From NCBI GenBank assembly GCA_963820795.1, contig CAWGBJ010000025.1:8359-72358 (forward strand): a DNA stretch of 64,000 nt. Direction: 5' to 3'. This DNA is from Roseiarcus sp963820795 (GTDB taxonomy: Bacteria > Pseudomonadota > Alphaproteobacteria > Rhizobiales > Beijerinckiaceae). The notes below the pieces were generated by a model. The model worked only from the letters and a program-made list of their open reading frames with translations. It had not been told where the DNA came from and made no database searches. Position 1 is the first letter of the stretch; every line of letters starts with the position of its first letter. The position numbers were made by a program, and so were the translations under genes. This document shows positions 42,576 through 52,433 of the stretch, piece by piece.

Positions 42576-45500
42576 TCAGCCCTTCGCCTGTTTCGGCCGC
42601 TCGTCGTCCCGGAGCCAGACGTAGATCGCCGGAATGACCAGCAGGGTGAGGGCCGTCGAAGAGGCGAGGCCGAACACCAGCGAGATCGCGAGACCCTGGA
42701 AGATCGGGTCGGTGAGGATGAAAGCCGCGCCGATCATTGCGGCCGCCGCGGTCAGGACGATGGGCTTGAAGCGCGTTGCCCCCGCCTCGATCAGGGCGGG
42801 GCGCAGCCCGATCCCCTGCGCCCGCCGCGTCCGGATGAAGTCGACCAGAAGGATCGAATTGCGCACGATGATGCCCGCGAGCGCGATAAAGCCGATCATC
42901 GAGGTCGCGGTGAACGGGGCGCCGAGCGCCCAGTGGCCGAGCACGATGCCGATCAGCGTGAGCGGCACCGGCGTCAGCACCACCAGGGGCAGCAGGAAAG
43001 ACCCGAATTGTGCGACAACCAGTAGATAGATGCCGAGTATCGCCACGGCGAAAGCCGCGCCCATGTCGCGGAAGGTGACATAGGTCACTTCCCACTCGCC
43101 GTCCCAGAGCAGGGTCGGCTTCGACTCGTCGAGCGGCTGGCCGTGCAATGTGATGGCGGGCGGGCCGGCCTTGCCCCAGTCGATGGCGGCGAGTTGATCG
43201 TCGACCGCGAGCATGCCGTAGATCGGCGCCTCGTATCGTCCCGCCAGCTCCGCCGTCACCATCTCGGCATAGCGTCCGTTGTGGCGATAGATCGGGTACG
43301 ACGACATTTCGTGTTTCAGCATGACGACGTCGCCGAGTTCGACGTTCGCGCCCTGGCGTGGTGTGCCGCCGGCCGGCAGCGGCGTCGACAGGACGCGTTC
43401 GCCCAGCGTCAGGCCGCTCTTCGGCAGAGCGACCGTGATGGCGATGGGCTTCAGGCCGTCGCCTCGCTGAGAATATCCGACCTTGGTCCCGCCGACGACG
43501 GCCGCGATCGTGTCGTAGACCGCCTGTTCGGACACGCCGTGGAACTCCAAAGCCTCCTCGTCGATGGCGAAGCGCTGGCGCTCGGAACGAACGCCGTAGC
43601 TATCATCGACGTCGACGACGAAATCGACAGCCTCAAATGCTTTCCGGACCTTTGCGGCTGTCTCCCGGCGGCTTTTCGCGTCGGGCCCGTAGATTTCGGC
43701 GAGCAGCGTCGAGAGCACCGGCGGCCCGGGCGGCGCCTCGACGACCTTGATCGAGCTGTGTTGCGGCAGCGGCACGCTCGCCAGGCGTTTGCGGATGTCG
43801 AGGGCGATCGCGTGGCTGACGCGGGCGCGTTCGCCTTTCGGCTTCAGATTGACCGAAAGATCGCCCATTTGCGGCTCGGAGCGCAAGTAGTAATGGCGGA
43901 TGAGGCCGTTGAAATTGAACGGCGCCGCCGTTCCCGCATAGGCCTGGATCGACGTCAGTTCCGGAAGGTCCTTCAGCCGGTCCGCCGCCGCCATCAGAAT
44001 GCGATCCGTGTCCTCGAGCGAAACCCCCTTCGGCAGGTCGACGACCACCTGGATCTCCGACTTATTGTCGAACGGCAGCAGTTTCACCACGACATCCTTC
44101 GTGCCGAACAGCGCGCACACGGCGACGGTCGCGAGGCCGACGGAAATCAGAAAAATCCTGGAGCGCGCCCGGCCTTTCAGCAGCGGCGTGGCGATGCGGA
44201 TGTAGAAGCGCCCCATGGCGCCGACGTCGTGGCCGTGCTCCCCGTCGGCATGAACCGCCTCGAAACGGCGGCCGGCAAGCCGCATGAGCAGCCAGGGCGT
44301 CACCGTCACCGCGACGAAGAACGAGAACAGCATCGCGATCGACGCGTTGGCCGGGATCGGGCTCATGTAGGGGCCCATCAGGCCGCTGACGAACATCATC
44401 GGCAACAGCGCCGCGATGATCGCCAGCGTGGCGACAATGGTCGGATTGCCGACCTCGGCGACCGCCTCGACGGCGGTGTCGACGAGACTGCGCGAGCCGC
44501 GCATCGACCAGCGCCTGACGATGTTTTCGACGATGACGATCGCATCGTCGACCAGGATGCCGATGGAGAAGATGAGGGCGAACAGGCTCACCCGGTTGAT
44601 CGTGTAGCCCATCATCCAGGAGGCGAAGAGCGTCAGCAGGATCGTGGTCGGAATGATGATCATGACGACGACGCCTTCCCGCCAGCCGATCGTCGCGGTG
44701 ATGAGGATCACGATCGAAACGGTGGCGAGGGCGAGATGGAACAGGAGCTCGTTCGCCTTTTCGTTCGCCGTCTCGCCGTAGTTGCGCGTGACCGCGACTT
44801 CGAGGCCCGACGGAACGATGTGGCCCACGATCGTGTGCAGCCGCCGCACGACGTCGTCGGCGACGGCGACCGCGTTGGCCCCCTTGCGCTTGGCGACCGC
44901 CAGACTGACCGCCGGCCGCCGCTCCAGCCCGCCGGCCGAGTTCGGCGTCAGCGTCCAGGCGCGCCGGTCGACCTCTGCGGCGCCAACCACCACGTCGGCG
45001 ACGTCCTTGACGTAAACCGGGCGGCCGTCGCGCGACGTCATCATGAGGAGGCCGATGTCGGGAACCCCCTGCAAGGTCTGCCCCGCGACCACCGGGACCG
45101 ATTTGCCGCCGTCGCGGAACGCGCCCGCGAGGAAGGAACGGTTGGCGTTGGCGAGCTTGTCCGTCAGCTGCCCGAGCGTGATTCCATAGAGCGCCAGGCG
45201 CTCGGGATCGGGCTCGACGCGGATCTCGCTCGGCGCGCCGCCGACGATATAGGTCAGGCCGACGCCGTCGACCTTCGTCAATTCATGTTGCAGCTCCTCG
45301 GCGACCTGCTCCAGGCCGTTGGCCGTCCACTCGCCGGCCTTGTCCGCCGCGGCCGAGAGCGTGAGGACAAGGATGGCGACATCGTTGATGCCGCGCCCGA
45401 CGATCAGCGGCTCGGGGATGCCCTTCGGCAGGTCGCCGATGTTGGCGCGAATTTTCTCGTGCACCCTGAGGATCGCGGTATCCTGGTCGGTCCCGACCAG

Positions 45501-45800
45501 GAACCGCGCAGTGACGACGACGCTGTCGTCCTCCGTCCGGGAGTAGACATGCTCGACCCCGTCGATGCTCTTGACGATGTCTTCGAGCGGACGGGTGACG
45601 AGTTCGACGGCGTCATCGGCCTTGTAGCCGTTGGCGGCGACGATGATGTCGACCATCGGCACGCTGATCTGAGGTTCCTCCTCACGCGGTAGCGAGGCGA
45701 CGGCGATCGCTCCGGCGATCAGCGCCGCGATGAGCAGAAGCGGCGTCAGCGGCGAAGCGATGAACGTCCGGGTGAGGATTCCGGAAAGTCCGAGCTTCAT
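42576..45800 (-). CDS. RND efflux transporter, inner-membrane pump
   Basis: A 1074-residue RND pump with twelve membrane helices and two large periplasmic loops. The proton-relay motif in helix 4 is GILVDDAIVIVENI (about residues 410-423). The N-terminus has EEEPQISVPMVDI, and ASSTALTLLVIPAIYVW ends the last helix. It probably exports drugs or other amphiphiles with the adaptor encoded just upstream (4-bp overlap). No outer-membrane channel gene is adjacent, so a TolC-like protein elsewhere is needed. Substrate unknown. Confidence 0.92.
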   Translation of the reverse strand: MKLGLSGILTRTFIASPLTPLLLIAALIAGAIAVASLPREEEPQISVPMVDIIVAANGYKADDAVELVTRPLEDIVKSIDGVEHVYSRTEDDSVVVTARFLVGTDQDTAILRVHEKIRANIGDLPKGIPEPLIVGRGINDVAILVLTLSAAADKAGEWTANGLEQVAEELQHELTKVDGVGLTYIVGGAPSEIRVEPDPERLALYGITLGQLTDKLANANRSFLAGAFRDGGKSVPVVAGQTLQGVPDIGLLMMTSRDGRPVYVKDVADVVVGAAEVDRRAWTLTPNSAGGLERRPAVSLAVAKRKGANAVAVADDVVRRLHTIVGHIVPSGLEVAVTRNYGETANEKANELLFHLALATVSIVILITATIGWREGVVVMIIIPTTILLTLFASWMMGYTINRVSLFALIFSIGILVDDAIVIVENIVRRWSMRGSRSLVDTAVEAVAEVGNPTIVATLAIIAALLPMMFVSGLMGPYMSPIPANASIAMLFSFFVAVTVTPWLLMRLAGRRFEAVHADGEHGHDVGAMGRFYIRIATPLLKGRARSRIFLISVGLATVAVCALFGTKDVVVKLLPFDNKSEIQVVVDLPKGVSLEDTDRILMAAADRLKDLPELTSIQAYAGTAAPFNFNGLIRHYYLRSEPQMGDLSVNLKPKGERARVSHAIALDIRKRLASVPLPQHSSIKVVEAPPGPPVLSTLLAEIYGPDAKSRRETAAKVRKAFEAVDFVVDVDDSYGVRSERQRFAIDEEALEFHGVSEQAVYDTIAAVVGGTKVGYSQRGDGLKPIAITVALPKSGLTLGERVLSTPLPAGGTPRQGANVELGDVVMLKHEMSSYPIYRHNGRYAEMVTAELAGRYEAPIYGMLAVDDQLAAIDWGKAGPPAITLHGQPLDESKPTLLWDGEWEVTYVTFRDMGAAFAVAILGIYLLVVAQFGSFLLPLVVLTPVPLTLIGIVLGHWALGAPFTATSMIGFIALAGIIVRNSILLVDFIRTRRAQGIGLRPALIEAGATRFKPIVLTAAAAMIGAAFILTDPIFQGLAISLVFGLASSTALTLLVIPAIYVWLRDDERPKQAKG

Positions 45801-46792
45801 GGCGCGGCCAGGACGTCGCCGTCGTGCAGGCCGGCGAGGATCTCGACGCCCGGGCCTTCGGCGAGCTCGCGCATCTCGCCGGGCTGCACGACGATTTCAT
45901 CGCCGTTCTCCAACCGCACGTAGTTGACGCCGGCGCGCCGATAGACACAGGAGGCCGGCACGATGATCGTCCGCCGCGCGCCCGCGTCGATGTAGACGCG
46001 CGTGCGCTCGCCGACGAAATAATCGCCGAGACCGCCGACCTCCACGTCGGCGATGACGCGGCCGCCCTGAATCTCCGGGTAGACGATGCGGACACGACCT
46101 TCGCGGGTCTTGCCCTCGTCCTCGCCTTCGTCCTGCAGGCCGCGGGAGCCGATGCGCACCGCATCGCCCGCGCGCAGGAATCGGGCGTGCCGCTCCGGCA
46201 GCTCGAGCCGCAGAATGTACTGATCCTCGGCGAGCGTGGCGATCGTCTCTCCCGACAGGACGACGCGGCCGGCGGAAACGGGGACGGAGAGGACGCGGCC
46301 GGCGCCGGGCGCCAGCACCGCGCCTTCGCTGGCCTGTTGCGCGATGACGTCGCGGTCGCTGCGCATCGCCGCCAGATTGCGCTCGGCGACATCGAGGTTC
46401 GTTTTCGCCTGGTCGAGCTGGGTCTGCGTGCTGACGCCGCGCCGCGCCAACTCGGCGATGCGATCGTGGTCTGTTTTGGCCTGATCGCGCTGCGACTGCT
46501 GCGAGGCGATGCGCGCGTCGAGCGCCTGCATCTGCAGCGCGAGCTTCTCGTCCGCCACCAGGGCGATCTGCGCGCCCGCGGCGACGGTGTCGCCCTCCTT
46601 GACCGCCAGCGAAGCGATCGTGCCGCCGATGCGGGCGCGGGCGACGAGCTGATGCGCAGGCTCGACCGTGGCGATGACCGCCTTGCGGTCCACGACTTCA
46701 GTGGTGCGAACGACGTATCCCTCCGCCGCCAGGGCGGCAGGAACGCCGATAAGGCTCAGGACGAGGGTCAGGATCAGACGCAACGGGGACAC
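45797..46792 (-). CDS. RND efflux periplasmic adaptor (membrane fusion protein)
   Basis: A 331-residue adaptor. The signal peptide is about residues 1-22. The lipoyl halves are at IGGTIASLAVKEGDTVAAG and GAVLAPGAGRVLSVPVSAG, with a coiled-coil hairpin between (about residues 80-145) and a beta-barrel and membrane-proximal region beyond. It links the pump to an outer-membrane channel. First gene of the pair, 48 bp from the divergent ArsR-type regulator. Confidence 0.9.
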   Translation of the reverse strand: MSPLRLILTLVLSLIGVPAALAAEGYVVRTTEVVDRKAVIATVEPAHQLVARARIGGTIASLAVKEGDTVAAGAQIALVADEKLALQMQALDARIASQQSQRDQAKTDHDRIAELARRGVSTQTQLDQAKTNLDVAERNLAAMRSDRDVIAQQASEGAVLAPGAGRVLSVPVSAGRVVLSGETIATLAEDQYILRLELPERHARFLRAGDAVRIGSRGLQDEGEDEGKTREGRVRIVYPEIQGGRVIADVEVGGLGDYFVGERTRVYIDAGARRTIIVPASCVYRRAGVNYVRLENGDEIVVQPGEMRELAEGPGVEILAGLHDGDVLAAP

Positions 46793-46804
46793 TCCGGTCG
46801 GGGC

Positions 46805-46833
46805 TTGACCTATATATGCGAATGTTCTAAATA
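46805..46833 (+). promoter_or_regulatory. sigma-70-type promoter for the ArsR-type regulator, probably leaderless
   Basis: TTGACC (46805-46810) and TAAATA (46828-46833) are separated by 17 bp, close to the primary sigma consensus. The predicted start point is at or within a few bases of the ATG at 46841, and there is no Shine-Dalgarno sequence. The mRNA is therefore probably leaderless. The same 48-bp gap must hold the leftward pump promoter, so one bound repressor could block both. Confidence 0.5.
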
Positions 46834-46840
46834 AGCAATC

Positions 46841-47278
46841 ATGAATTTAGAGGAACTGCAATTAAAGGCGGGCGCGGCGGAACGGCTGCTCAAGGCGATG
46901 GCGAGCCGTCCGCGCCTGCTGATTCTGTGCGAGCTGCTCGGCGGCGAGCGCACGGTGACGGCGCTGCACGAGGCCGTCGGGCTGAGCATGTCGGCGATGT
47001 CGCAGCACCTCGCCCGGCTGCGCGCCGACAAGCTGGTTGCGACCCGCCGCGAATCGCAGACGATCTTCTATTCGCTGGCCGACGACGCCGCGGCGAGAAT
47101 GCTCGAGACGCTCTATGAGATCTATTGCTCGCCGACCGGAAGTCGGGTCGACCGTCGGCCGAAGCGCCGGCGGAGCCTGGCGTTTAGCCGACGCGAGCGC
47201 ATCCAGGTGCGGGAACGGCCTTGCTCGCCGCCCTTCGCGCCTAACGGCGCACAAATACACTTTTTGTACGTGTTTTAA
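46841..47278 (+). CDS. ArsR/SmtB-family transcriptional regulator
   Basis: A 145-residue protein. The winged helix-turn-helix covers about residues 10-90 (KAMASRPRLLILCELLGGER, then VGLSMSAMSQHLARLRADKLV, quoted in parts). Motif SMSAMSQHLARLR is the recognition helix of this family. No ELCVCD-type metal site is visible, but a Cys is present in ILCEL and another in IYCSP. The tail beyond about residue 100 is arginine-rich and unusual, perhaps a read-through of the natural end. Divergent from the RND adaptor, so it is probably its repressor. Confidence 0.85.
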   Translation: MNLEELQLKAGAAERLLKAMASRPRLLILCELLGGERTVTALHEAVGLSMSAMSQHLARLRADKLVATRRESQTIFYSLADDAAARMLETLYEIYCSPTGSRVDRRPKRRRSLAFSRRERIQVRERPCSPPFAPNGAQIHFLYVF

Positions 47279-47377
47279 TTTAGATCGACGGGGAAAGTCC
47301 CGGGTTGCAATGTTGCGGAAAAGGGCGCCTAACGCCTTGAAAAGCCGTCCTCGCCCTTAGTTCTGCACGCCGCCCTC

Positions 47378-49489
47378 TCAGGCTGGCGTGAGCGCGCCGC
47401 CGACGCAGGCGAGGGCGAAGGCGTATGAGCGGGCGATGTCGTCGAGCCGGTCGAACCGGCCGGGCTGGCCGGCGTGGCCGGCCTCCATCGCCGTCCTGAG
47501 GAGAACCGGTCCCCCGCCGGTCATCGTCGCCCGCAGTTTCGCCACCCACTTGGCCGGCTCCCAGTAGGTCACGCGCGGATCGGTGAGCCCGGCGACGGCG
47601 AGGATCGCCGGATAGCGCCGCGGTCGGACATTGTCGATCGGGCTATAGGAGCGGATGGCTTCGAAGGCGGCGCGGTCGCGAATCGGATCGCCCCATTCAA
47701 GCCATTCCGGCGGGGTCAGCGGCAGGCTGTCGTCGAGCATGGTCGCCAGCACGTCGACGAAGGGCACGTCGGCGATGATCCCGGCGAAGAGTTCGGGCGC
47801 CATGTTCGCCGCCGCGCCGACCAGCAGGCCGCCGGCGCTGCCGCCGTGCGCGACGATCCGCCCTCCGCGGGTATAGCCCTCAGCAATCAGATATCGTGCG
47901 GCGGCGAGGAAGTCGCCGAACGTGTTCGGCTTCTTCATGAGCTTGCCGTCCTCGTACCAGCGCCAGCCCTTGTCCGTGCCGCCCCGCACATGCGCGATCG
48001 CATAGACGAAGCCGCGGTCGACGAGCGACAGGCGATTGCTCGAGAAGCCCGCCTCGACCGGATAGCCATAGGCGCCGTAGCCATAGAGAAGGAGCGGCGC
48101 CGATCCGTCGGGCTCAAAGCCGCGTTTCATCAGAAGCGACACCGGCACGCTTTCGCCGTCTTCGGCGCGGGCGAAGACGAGGCGCGTGACGTAGGAAGCG
48201 GGATCGAAGCCAGGCGTCTCCTGCTTCTTCACCAGCGTCCGCGTGCGCAAGGCGCAGTCGTAGTCGTAGACCTCCTCCGGCCGCGCCATCGACGAATAGC
48301 GGAAGCGGAGAAGCGGCGTGTCGAACTCGTAGACGGTTGCGAAACCGAGCGCATAGGTCTCCTCGTCGAAGGCGATGTCGTGCGAGGCGCCGCTGGCGAG
48401 ATCGATGACGACGAGCCGCGGCCGGCTCATCTCGCGCATGAGCGCAACGAGATGGCTCTTGAATAGGGTGGCGTCGGCGATGAAGCGGCCCTCGCGATGC
48501 GCCACAACATCGCGCCAGTTCGCTTCTTCCGGAGCGTCGCGTGGCGCGGCGACGATCCTGAAATCGCGCGCGCCGGCGTTGACGCGAAGGTAGAAGCGGT
48601 CGCCGTGGTCCATCACGTCGTAGAAGAGGCCGGGCCTTCTGGGCGCGATCAGCCTCGGCTGCGCCATCGGCGCGCCGAGATCGACGACATGCGTCTCCGA
48701 ACCGTCATGCCCATGCACGACGATGAGCGCAGACCGGCCGAGCCTCGTCGCCTCGAGGCTGATGAACCACGCCGGGTCCCTCTCCACGAACACTTCGACG
48801 TCGTCGCGCTGCGCCGTTCCCAGCCGATGCAGCATGACGCGGAAGGGACGATGGCTTTCGTCCTGCTCGACATACAGGAACGCCTTGGCGTCGGGCGTCC
48901 AGACGATGTCGTCGGTCGCGTTGACGATGCGGTCGGCGAGATCCTCCCCGCGCTCGAGATCGCGCACGGCGATCGTCAGGATCTCAGAGCCGAGGTCGTC
49001 GGCGCTCCAGGCAAATTTCGTATGGTCCGGTGAATGGGTGGCCGCGGCGATGCGGAAGAACGGCTTGCCCTCCGCGCGCGCGTCGCCGTCGATGAGAACC
49101 GCCTCCTTGCCCCCCGCGCGGAGTGTTCGGCAATAGATCCGATGCTGCCCGCCCTGGCGGAAGCGCGAGTAATAGGCAAAAGGCCCGTCGACCTGCGGCG
49201 GCTCGCTGTCGTCCTCCTTGAGACGGGCGCGCATCTCGCGCTTGAGCTCGCTCTGCAGCGCGGCCGTCGGCGCGAGCACAGCGTCGGCATAGGCGTTCTC
49301 CGCCTCGAGGAGCGCGCGGATGTCCGCCGGCAGCCGGTTCGGATCGCGCAGCACCTCCCGCCAGTTGCCGGCCCGCAGCCAGGCATAGTCGTCCGTCCAG
49401 GTCAGGCCATGGGCCGAAAGTGTGGACGGACGACGCTCGGCGCGCGGCGGCCGAGGCGGCGCCCATAGCCGGGAAGGGTCATCGATCAT
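47378..49489 (-). CDS. S9 family peptidase (prolyl oligopeptidase / oligopeptidase B)
   Basis: A 703-residue serine peptidase with an N-terminal beta-propeller and a C-terminal alpha/beta-hydrolase. The nucleophile is in HGGSAGGLLVGAA (about residue 540), the acid in AGLTDPRVTYWEP and the histidine in MEAGHAGQPGRF. YGYGAYG and AHVRGG are typical. It cleaves short peptides after Arg/Lys or Pro. The start is ATG 49489, overlapping the HAD gene stop as ATGA; the frame open to 49684 lies inside that gene. Confidence 0.93.
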   Translation of the reverse strand: MIDDPSRLWAPPRPPRAERRPSTLSAHGLTWTDDYAWLRAGNWREVLRDPNRLPADIRALLEAENAYADAVLAPTAALQSELKREMRARLKEDDSEPPQVDGPFAYYSRFRQGGQHRIYCRTLRAGGKEAVLIDGDARAEGKPFFRIAAATHSPDHTKFAWSADDLGSEILTIAVRDLERGEDLADRIVNATDDIVWTPDAKAFLYVEQDESHRPFRVMLHRLGTAQRDDVEVFVERDPAWFISLEATRLGRSALIVVHGHDGSETHVVDLGAPMAQPRLIAPRRPGLFYDVMDHGDRFYLRVNAGARDFRIVAAPRDAPEEANWRDVVAHREGRFIADATLFKSHLVALMREMSRPRLVVIDLASGASHDIAFDEETYALGFATVYEFDTPLLRFRYSSMARPEEVYDYDCALRTRTLVKKQETPGFDPASYVTRLVFARAEDGESVPVSLLMKRGFEPDGSAPLLLYGYGAYGYPVEAGFSSNRLSLVDRGFVYAIAHVRGGTDKGWRWYEDGKLMKKPNTFGDFLAAARYLIAEGYTRGGRIVAHGGSAGGLLVGAAANMAPELFAGIIADVPFVDVLATMLDDSLPLTPPEWLEWGDPIRDRAAFEAIRSYSPIDNVRPRRYPAILAVAGLTDPRVTYWEPAKWVAKLRATMTGGGPVLLRTAMEAGHAGQPGRFDRLDDIARSYAFALACVGGALTPA

Positions 49490-50208
49490 CGGCCCGCGGT
49501 TCTGCCACGGCCCGCCCCCGCAGCCAAGCGCCGGAAGGCGGCAGGGGCTTCGATTGGTCTTTCGCAGAGAGCCGCGGCGCCCGCCGCGCGAAGCTCGTCC
49601 TCGCCGCCATATCCCCAGAGCGCGCCAAGGGTCGGAATCCCGTGCCGGCTCGCCGCGACAACGTCGTGACCGCGGTCGCCCCACATGATGCAGTCCGCCG
49701 CATCGAGCCGCCGCTCGGCGAGGATATGGGCGATGAGGTCGCCCTTGTCTTCGCGCCGCCCATCGAGTTCAGCCCCATAAGTCGCTTCGAAGTGGCGGTC
49801 GATCTCGAACCGCCGCAGAATGCGGTCGGCATAGACGATGGGCTTGGCGGTGCAGAGAAAGAGGCGGGTTCCGGCAGCCTGCAAGTCCGCCAGGGCCTCT
49901 CTCACGCCGTCATAGACGATTGCCTGGAACAGGCCCTCGGCCGCGTAACGCGAGCGATAGTGCGTCAGCGCCTCCTCCGGGTCGGCGAACCCACCGAGGA
50001 GATCGGCGAAGGATCGCCTGAGCGGCGGTCCGATGATTGAGGTCAGATCGGCGTCCGCCGGGGCCGGCCGCCCCATCGCCTGGAGCGCGAAACGGAAGCA
50101 GCCGACGATCCCTTCCGCCGGATCGGTCAACGTTCCGTCGAGATCAATGAGGAGGACGTTTCGGTCGCCGCGGCTCACCAATCGCGTCTCGCCTACGGCG
50201 TTTCCCAC
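49486..50208 (-). CDS. HAD family hydrolase (phosphoglycolate phosphatase-like)
   Basis: A 240-residue HAD phosphatase. Motif I is LLIDLDGTLTDPAEG (nucleophile Asp about residue 22), motif II is LFLCTAKP (Thr/Ser position), the Lys is in KGDLIAHIL, and motif III is MWGDRGHDVVAA. The cap lies between motifs I and II, as in phosphoglycolate phosphatases and PGMB-type phosphatases. The start could be ATG 50208 (16-bp overlap with the next gene) or GTG 50178. Substrate unknown. Confidence 0.85.
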   Translation of the reverse strand: MGNAVGETRLVSRGDRNVLLIDLDGTLTDPAEGIVGCFRFALQAMGRPAPADADLTSIIGPPLRRSFADLLGGFADPEEALTHYRSRYAAEGLFQAIVYDGVREALADLQAAGTRLFLCTAKPIVYADRILRRFEIDRHFEATYGAELDGRREDKGDLIAHILAERRLDAADCIMWGDRGHDVVAASRHGIPTLGALWGYGGEDELRAAGAAALCERPIEAPAAFRRLAAGAGRGRTAGR

Positions 50209-51194
50209 GATCCGCGCTCGGCCGAACGGAAGAGCGCGTCAATGACACGCATGTTCGCCACCGCGTCCTCGATCGGGAATTCGAGCGGCGCCTGGCCGAG
50301 CACGGCGCGGGAAAAGGCGTCGCCCTGCAGCGTGTACTGATCGCAGACAGGGAATTCCTCGGTGCGCGCGCCGCCGCCGAAGAGGTCGGCGCCGGTGTCG
50401 ATCGCGATCCTCGTCGGTCTGTCAGGCGGCGCGTTGAACGGAATGGCGATCTCGATCCGCCCCGCATCGCCGACAATCGTGACCCGCTGATGCGCCGACA
50501 ATTGCGTCGCCACGCTGAACGTCAGATGCCTGCCGCCCGGGAACTCAAGGATCGCGCTGACCAGTCGGTCGGTGCCGAAATCGGGGTCGCGGTCCAGGGT
50601 CGCGACCACGCGCGACGGCTCGGCGTCAAAAATGTATCGCGCCGTCAGGACGGCATAGCAGCCGATGTCGTACAGTCCACCGCCCCCTGGCGGCCGATTG
50701 CGCACATTGGCCCGATCGAGAAGCCGGTAGGAGAAGAACGTCTGGATGGCGCTCGCCTTCCCGATCGCTCCCGTCGCCACAAGCTCCCGCGCGCGCCGCC
50801 ATTGGGGATGATAACGGACCATGAAGGCTTCCGCGACCAGCTTTCCGGACCGCCTGCGCGCCTCGATGAGCGATTGCGCTTCGCCGGCGTCGAGCGCGAT
50901 CGGCTTCTCGCACAATACATGCTTGCCGGCATCGAGCGCGCGAATCGTCCACGGGACATGCAGTTCGTTTGGCAGCGGATTGTACACTGCCTCGATCTGG
51001 GGGTCGGCCAGCAGGGCGTCATAGGAGCCGTAGGCAAACGGGATGCCGAGCCGTTCGGCGGCCTCGCTCGCCTTGCTAAGGTCGCGCGACGCGATCGCGG
51101 CGATCTCGGAGAACTGGCCTTGCTGCATCGCCGGAATCACCTTTTCGACGGCGATCTTGGCGACGCCCAATATGCCCCACTTCACCCTCTGCAC
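50193..51194 (-). CDS. Gfo/Idh/MocA family oxidoreductase
   Basis: A 333-residue NAD(P)-dependent oxidoreductase. The Rossmann start is WGILGVAKIA (about residues 6-15), followed by the family motif CEKPIALDAGEAQ (about residues 93-105) and the substrate-domain GGGGLYDIGCYAV, with the catalytic Asp/His region. It acts on a sugar or cyclitol. It lies downstream of the aldo/keto reductase and sugar transporter on the same strand, consistent with carbohydrate metabolism. Confidence 0.88.
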   Translation of the reverse strand: MQRVKWGILGVAKIAVEKVIPAMQQGQFSEIAAIASRDLSKASEAAERLGIPFAYGSYDALLADPQIEAVYNPLPNELHVPWTIRALDAGKHVLCEKPIALDAGEAQSLIEARRRSGKLVAEAFMVRYHPQWRRARELVATGAIGKASAIQTFFSYRLLDRANVRNRPPGGGGLYDIGCYAVLTARYIFDAEPSRVVATLDRDPDFGTDRLVSAILEFPGGRHLTFSVATQLSAHQRVTIVGDAGRIEIAIPFNAPPDRPTRIAIDTGADLFGGGARTEEFPVCDQYTLQGDAFSRAVLGQAPLEFPIEDAVANMRVIDALFRSAERGSWETP

Positions 51195-51232
51195 GATAAA
51201 CTCCCTGTCGGCCCTGCATTGACGCGTTCAGA

Positions 51233-52267
51233 TCAGGCTTTCGGCGCCGGTACGCGCCCCTCGCTCTGCCGCGCCAGCATCCAGCCCGGATACTCGGGCC
51301 TCAGCGCGCTTGCCTGATCTAGCTTCGACATCTCCTCCACGCTTAAGGTCAAATCGGCCGCAGCCAGATTGTCTTCGAGCTGCTCGATGGTCTTCGCCCC
51401 GATGATGACGCTCATGACGCCGTTGCGCTGCAGGAGCCAGGCGAGCGCGACGCGCGCGACCGAGGCGTCGTGCGCCTTGGCGATCGCGCCCATGGCGTCG
51501 ATGATGTCGTAGGCGCGTTCCTTGTCGACCGGCGGGAAGTCGAAGGTCGTGCGTCGCGAATCGTTGTCGCCGCGCTTGTCGCGGGCAAACTTGCCAGACA
51601 GAAAGCCGCCGGCAAGCGGACTCCAGACCATGACGCCCAGACCCTGGTCCAGGACGAGCGGCAGAATTTCGCGCTCGAGCTCGCGGCCAGCGATAGAATA
51701 GTAGGCCTGCACCGTCTCGAAGCGCGCCCAGCCCTGCTTGTCGGAGATAGCCAGCGCTTTCATGATTTGCCAGGCGGCCAGATTCGAGCAGCCGATCGTG
51801 CGGACAAGGCCGCGCGAAACGCAATCGTCCAGGGCCCGGAGGGTTTCCTCCATCGGCGTCGCAGGATCGAAACCGTGGATCTGGTACAGGTCCACATGCT
51901 CAAGACCCAGGCGCTTCAGGCTGGCGGCGATCTGGTCCATGATGTGGCCGCGCGACAGGCCGACCGAGTTCGGCCCGGCCCCCATTCGGCCGCGGACCTT
52001 GGTGGCGATGATGACGTCTTCGCGCTTGACCCCGAGATCGCGCAGCGCCTGCCCGAGCTGAATCTCGGACTGGCCTTCCGAATAGACGTTGGCGGTGTCG
52101 AAGAAATTAACGCCCTTTTCGATGGCCCGGCCGACGAGCGCCGTGGATGCGTCCTGATCGAGCGATCCGATGGCCCGCCAGAAACTGGCGCCGCCGTGAA
52201 AGGTCATCGTGCCGAGGCAGATTTCCGAGACGTATTGGCCGGTTCGGCCTAGCGGTCGATAGCGCAT
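51233..52267 (-). CDS. aldo/keto reductase
   Basis: A 344-residue TIM-barrel NADPH-dependent reductase. Catalytic tetrad positions are Asp and Tyr in NFFDTANVYSEG (about residues 52-63), Lys in IATKVRG and His in YQIHGFD. GCSNLAAWQ and VWSPLAGGFLSGK are standard for the Tas/YajO-like group. It follows the ABC ATPase gene by 166 bp on the same strand. Confidence 0.9.
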   Translation of the reverse strand: MRYRPLGRTGQYVSEICLGTMTFHGGASFWRAIGSLDQDASTALVGRAIEKGVNFFDTANVYSEGQSEIQLGQALRDLGVKREDVIIATKVRGRMGAGPNSVGLSRGHIMDQIAASLKRLGLEHVDLYQIHGFDPATPMEETLRALDDCVSRGLVRTIGCSNLAAWQIMKALAISDKQGWARFETVQAYYSIAGRELEREILPLVLDQGLGVMVWSPLAGGFLSGKFARDKRGDNDSRRTTFDFPPVDKERAYDIIDAMGAIAKAHDASVARVALAWLLQRNGVMSVIIGAKTIEQLEDNLAAADLTLSVEEMSKLDQASALRPEYPGWMLARQSEGRVPAPKA

Positions 52268-52433
52268 GTCCAGGGCTCCGGATTATCTTTGCGCGCCATG
52301 TAAGCCACTGACGGCGCCACGCGGAGATAAGCGACAGACGGTCGCGGGCGCAAGTCGCACGCCGGACAAACTCATTTTGTCCGCGTCAGACCGGCGCACG
52401 CGGAAGATCCCGCTCGTCTCCGCGGCTCGGACG

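Noticed and set aside
43143..45692. 849-codon open frame antisense to the RND pump
   Set aside because: High-GC codon bias keeps the complementary frame open. The translation is low-complexity Arg/Asp-rich with no domain, while the pump frame has all family motifs.
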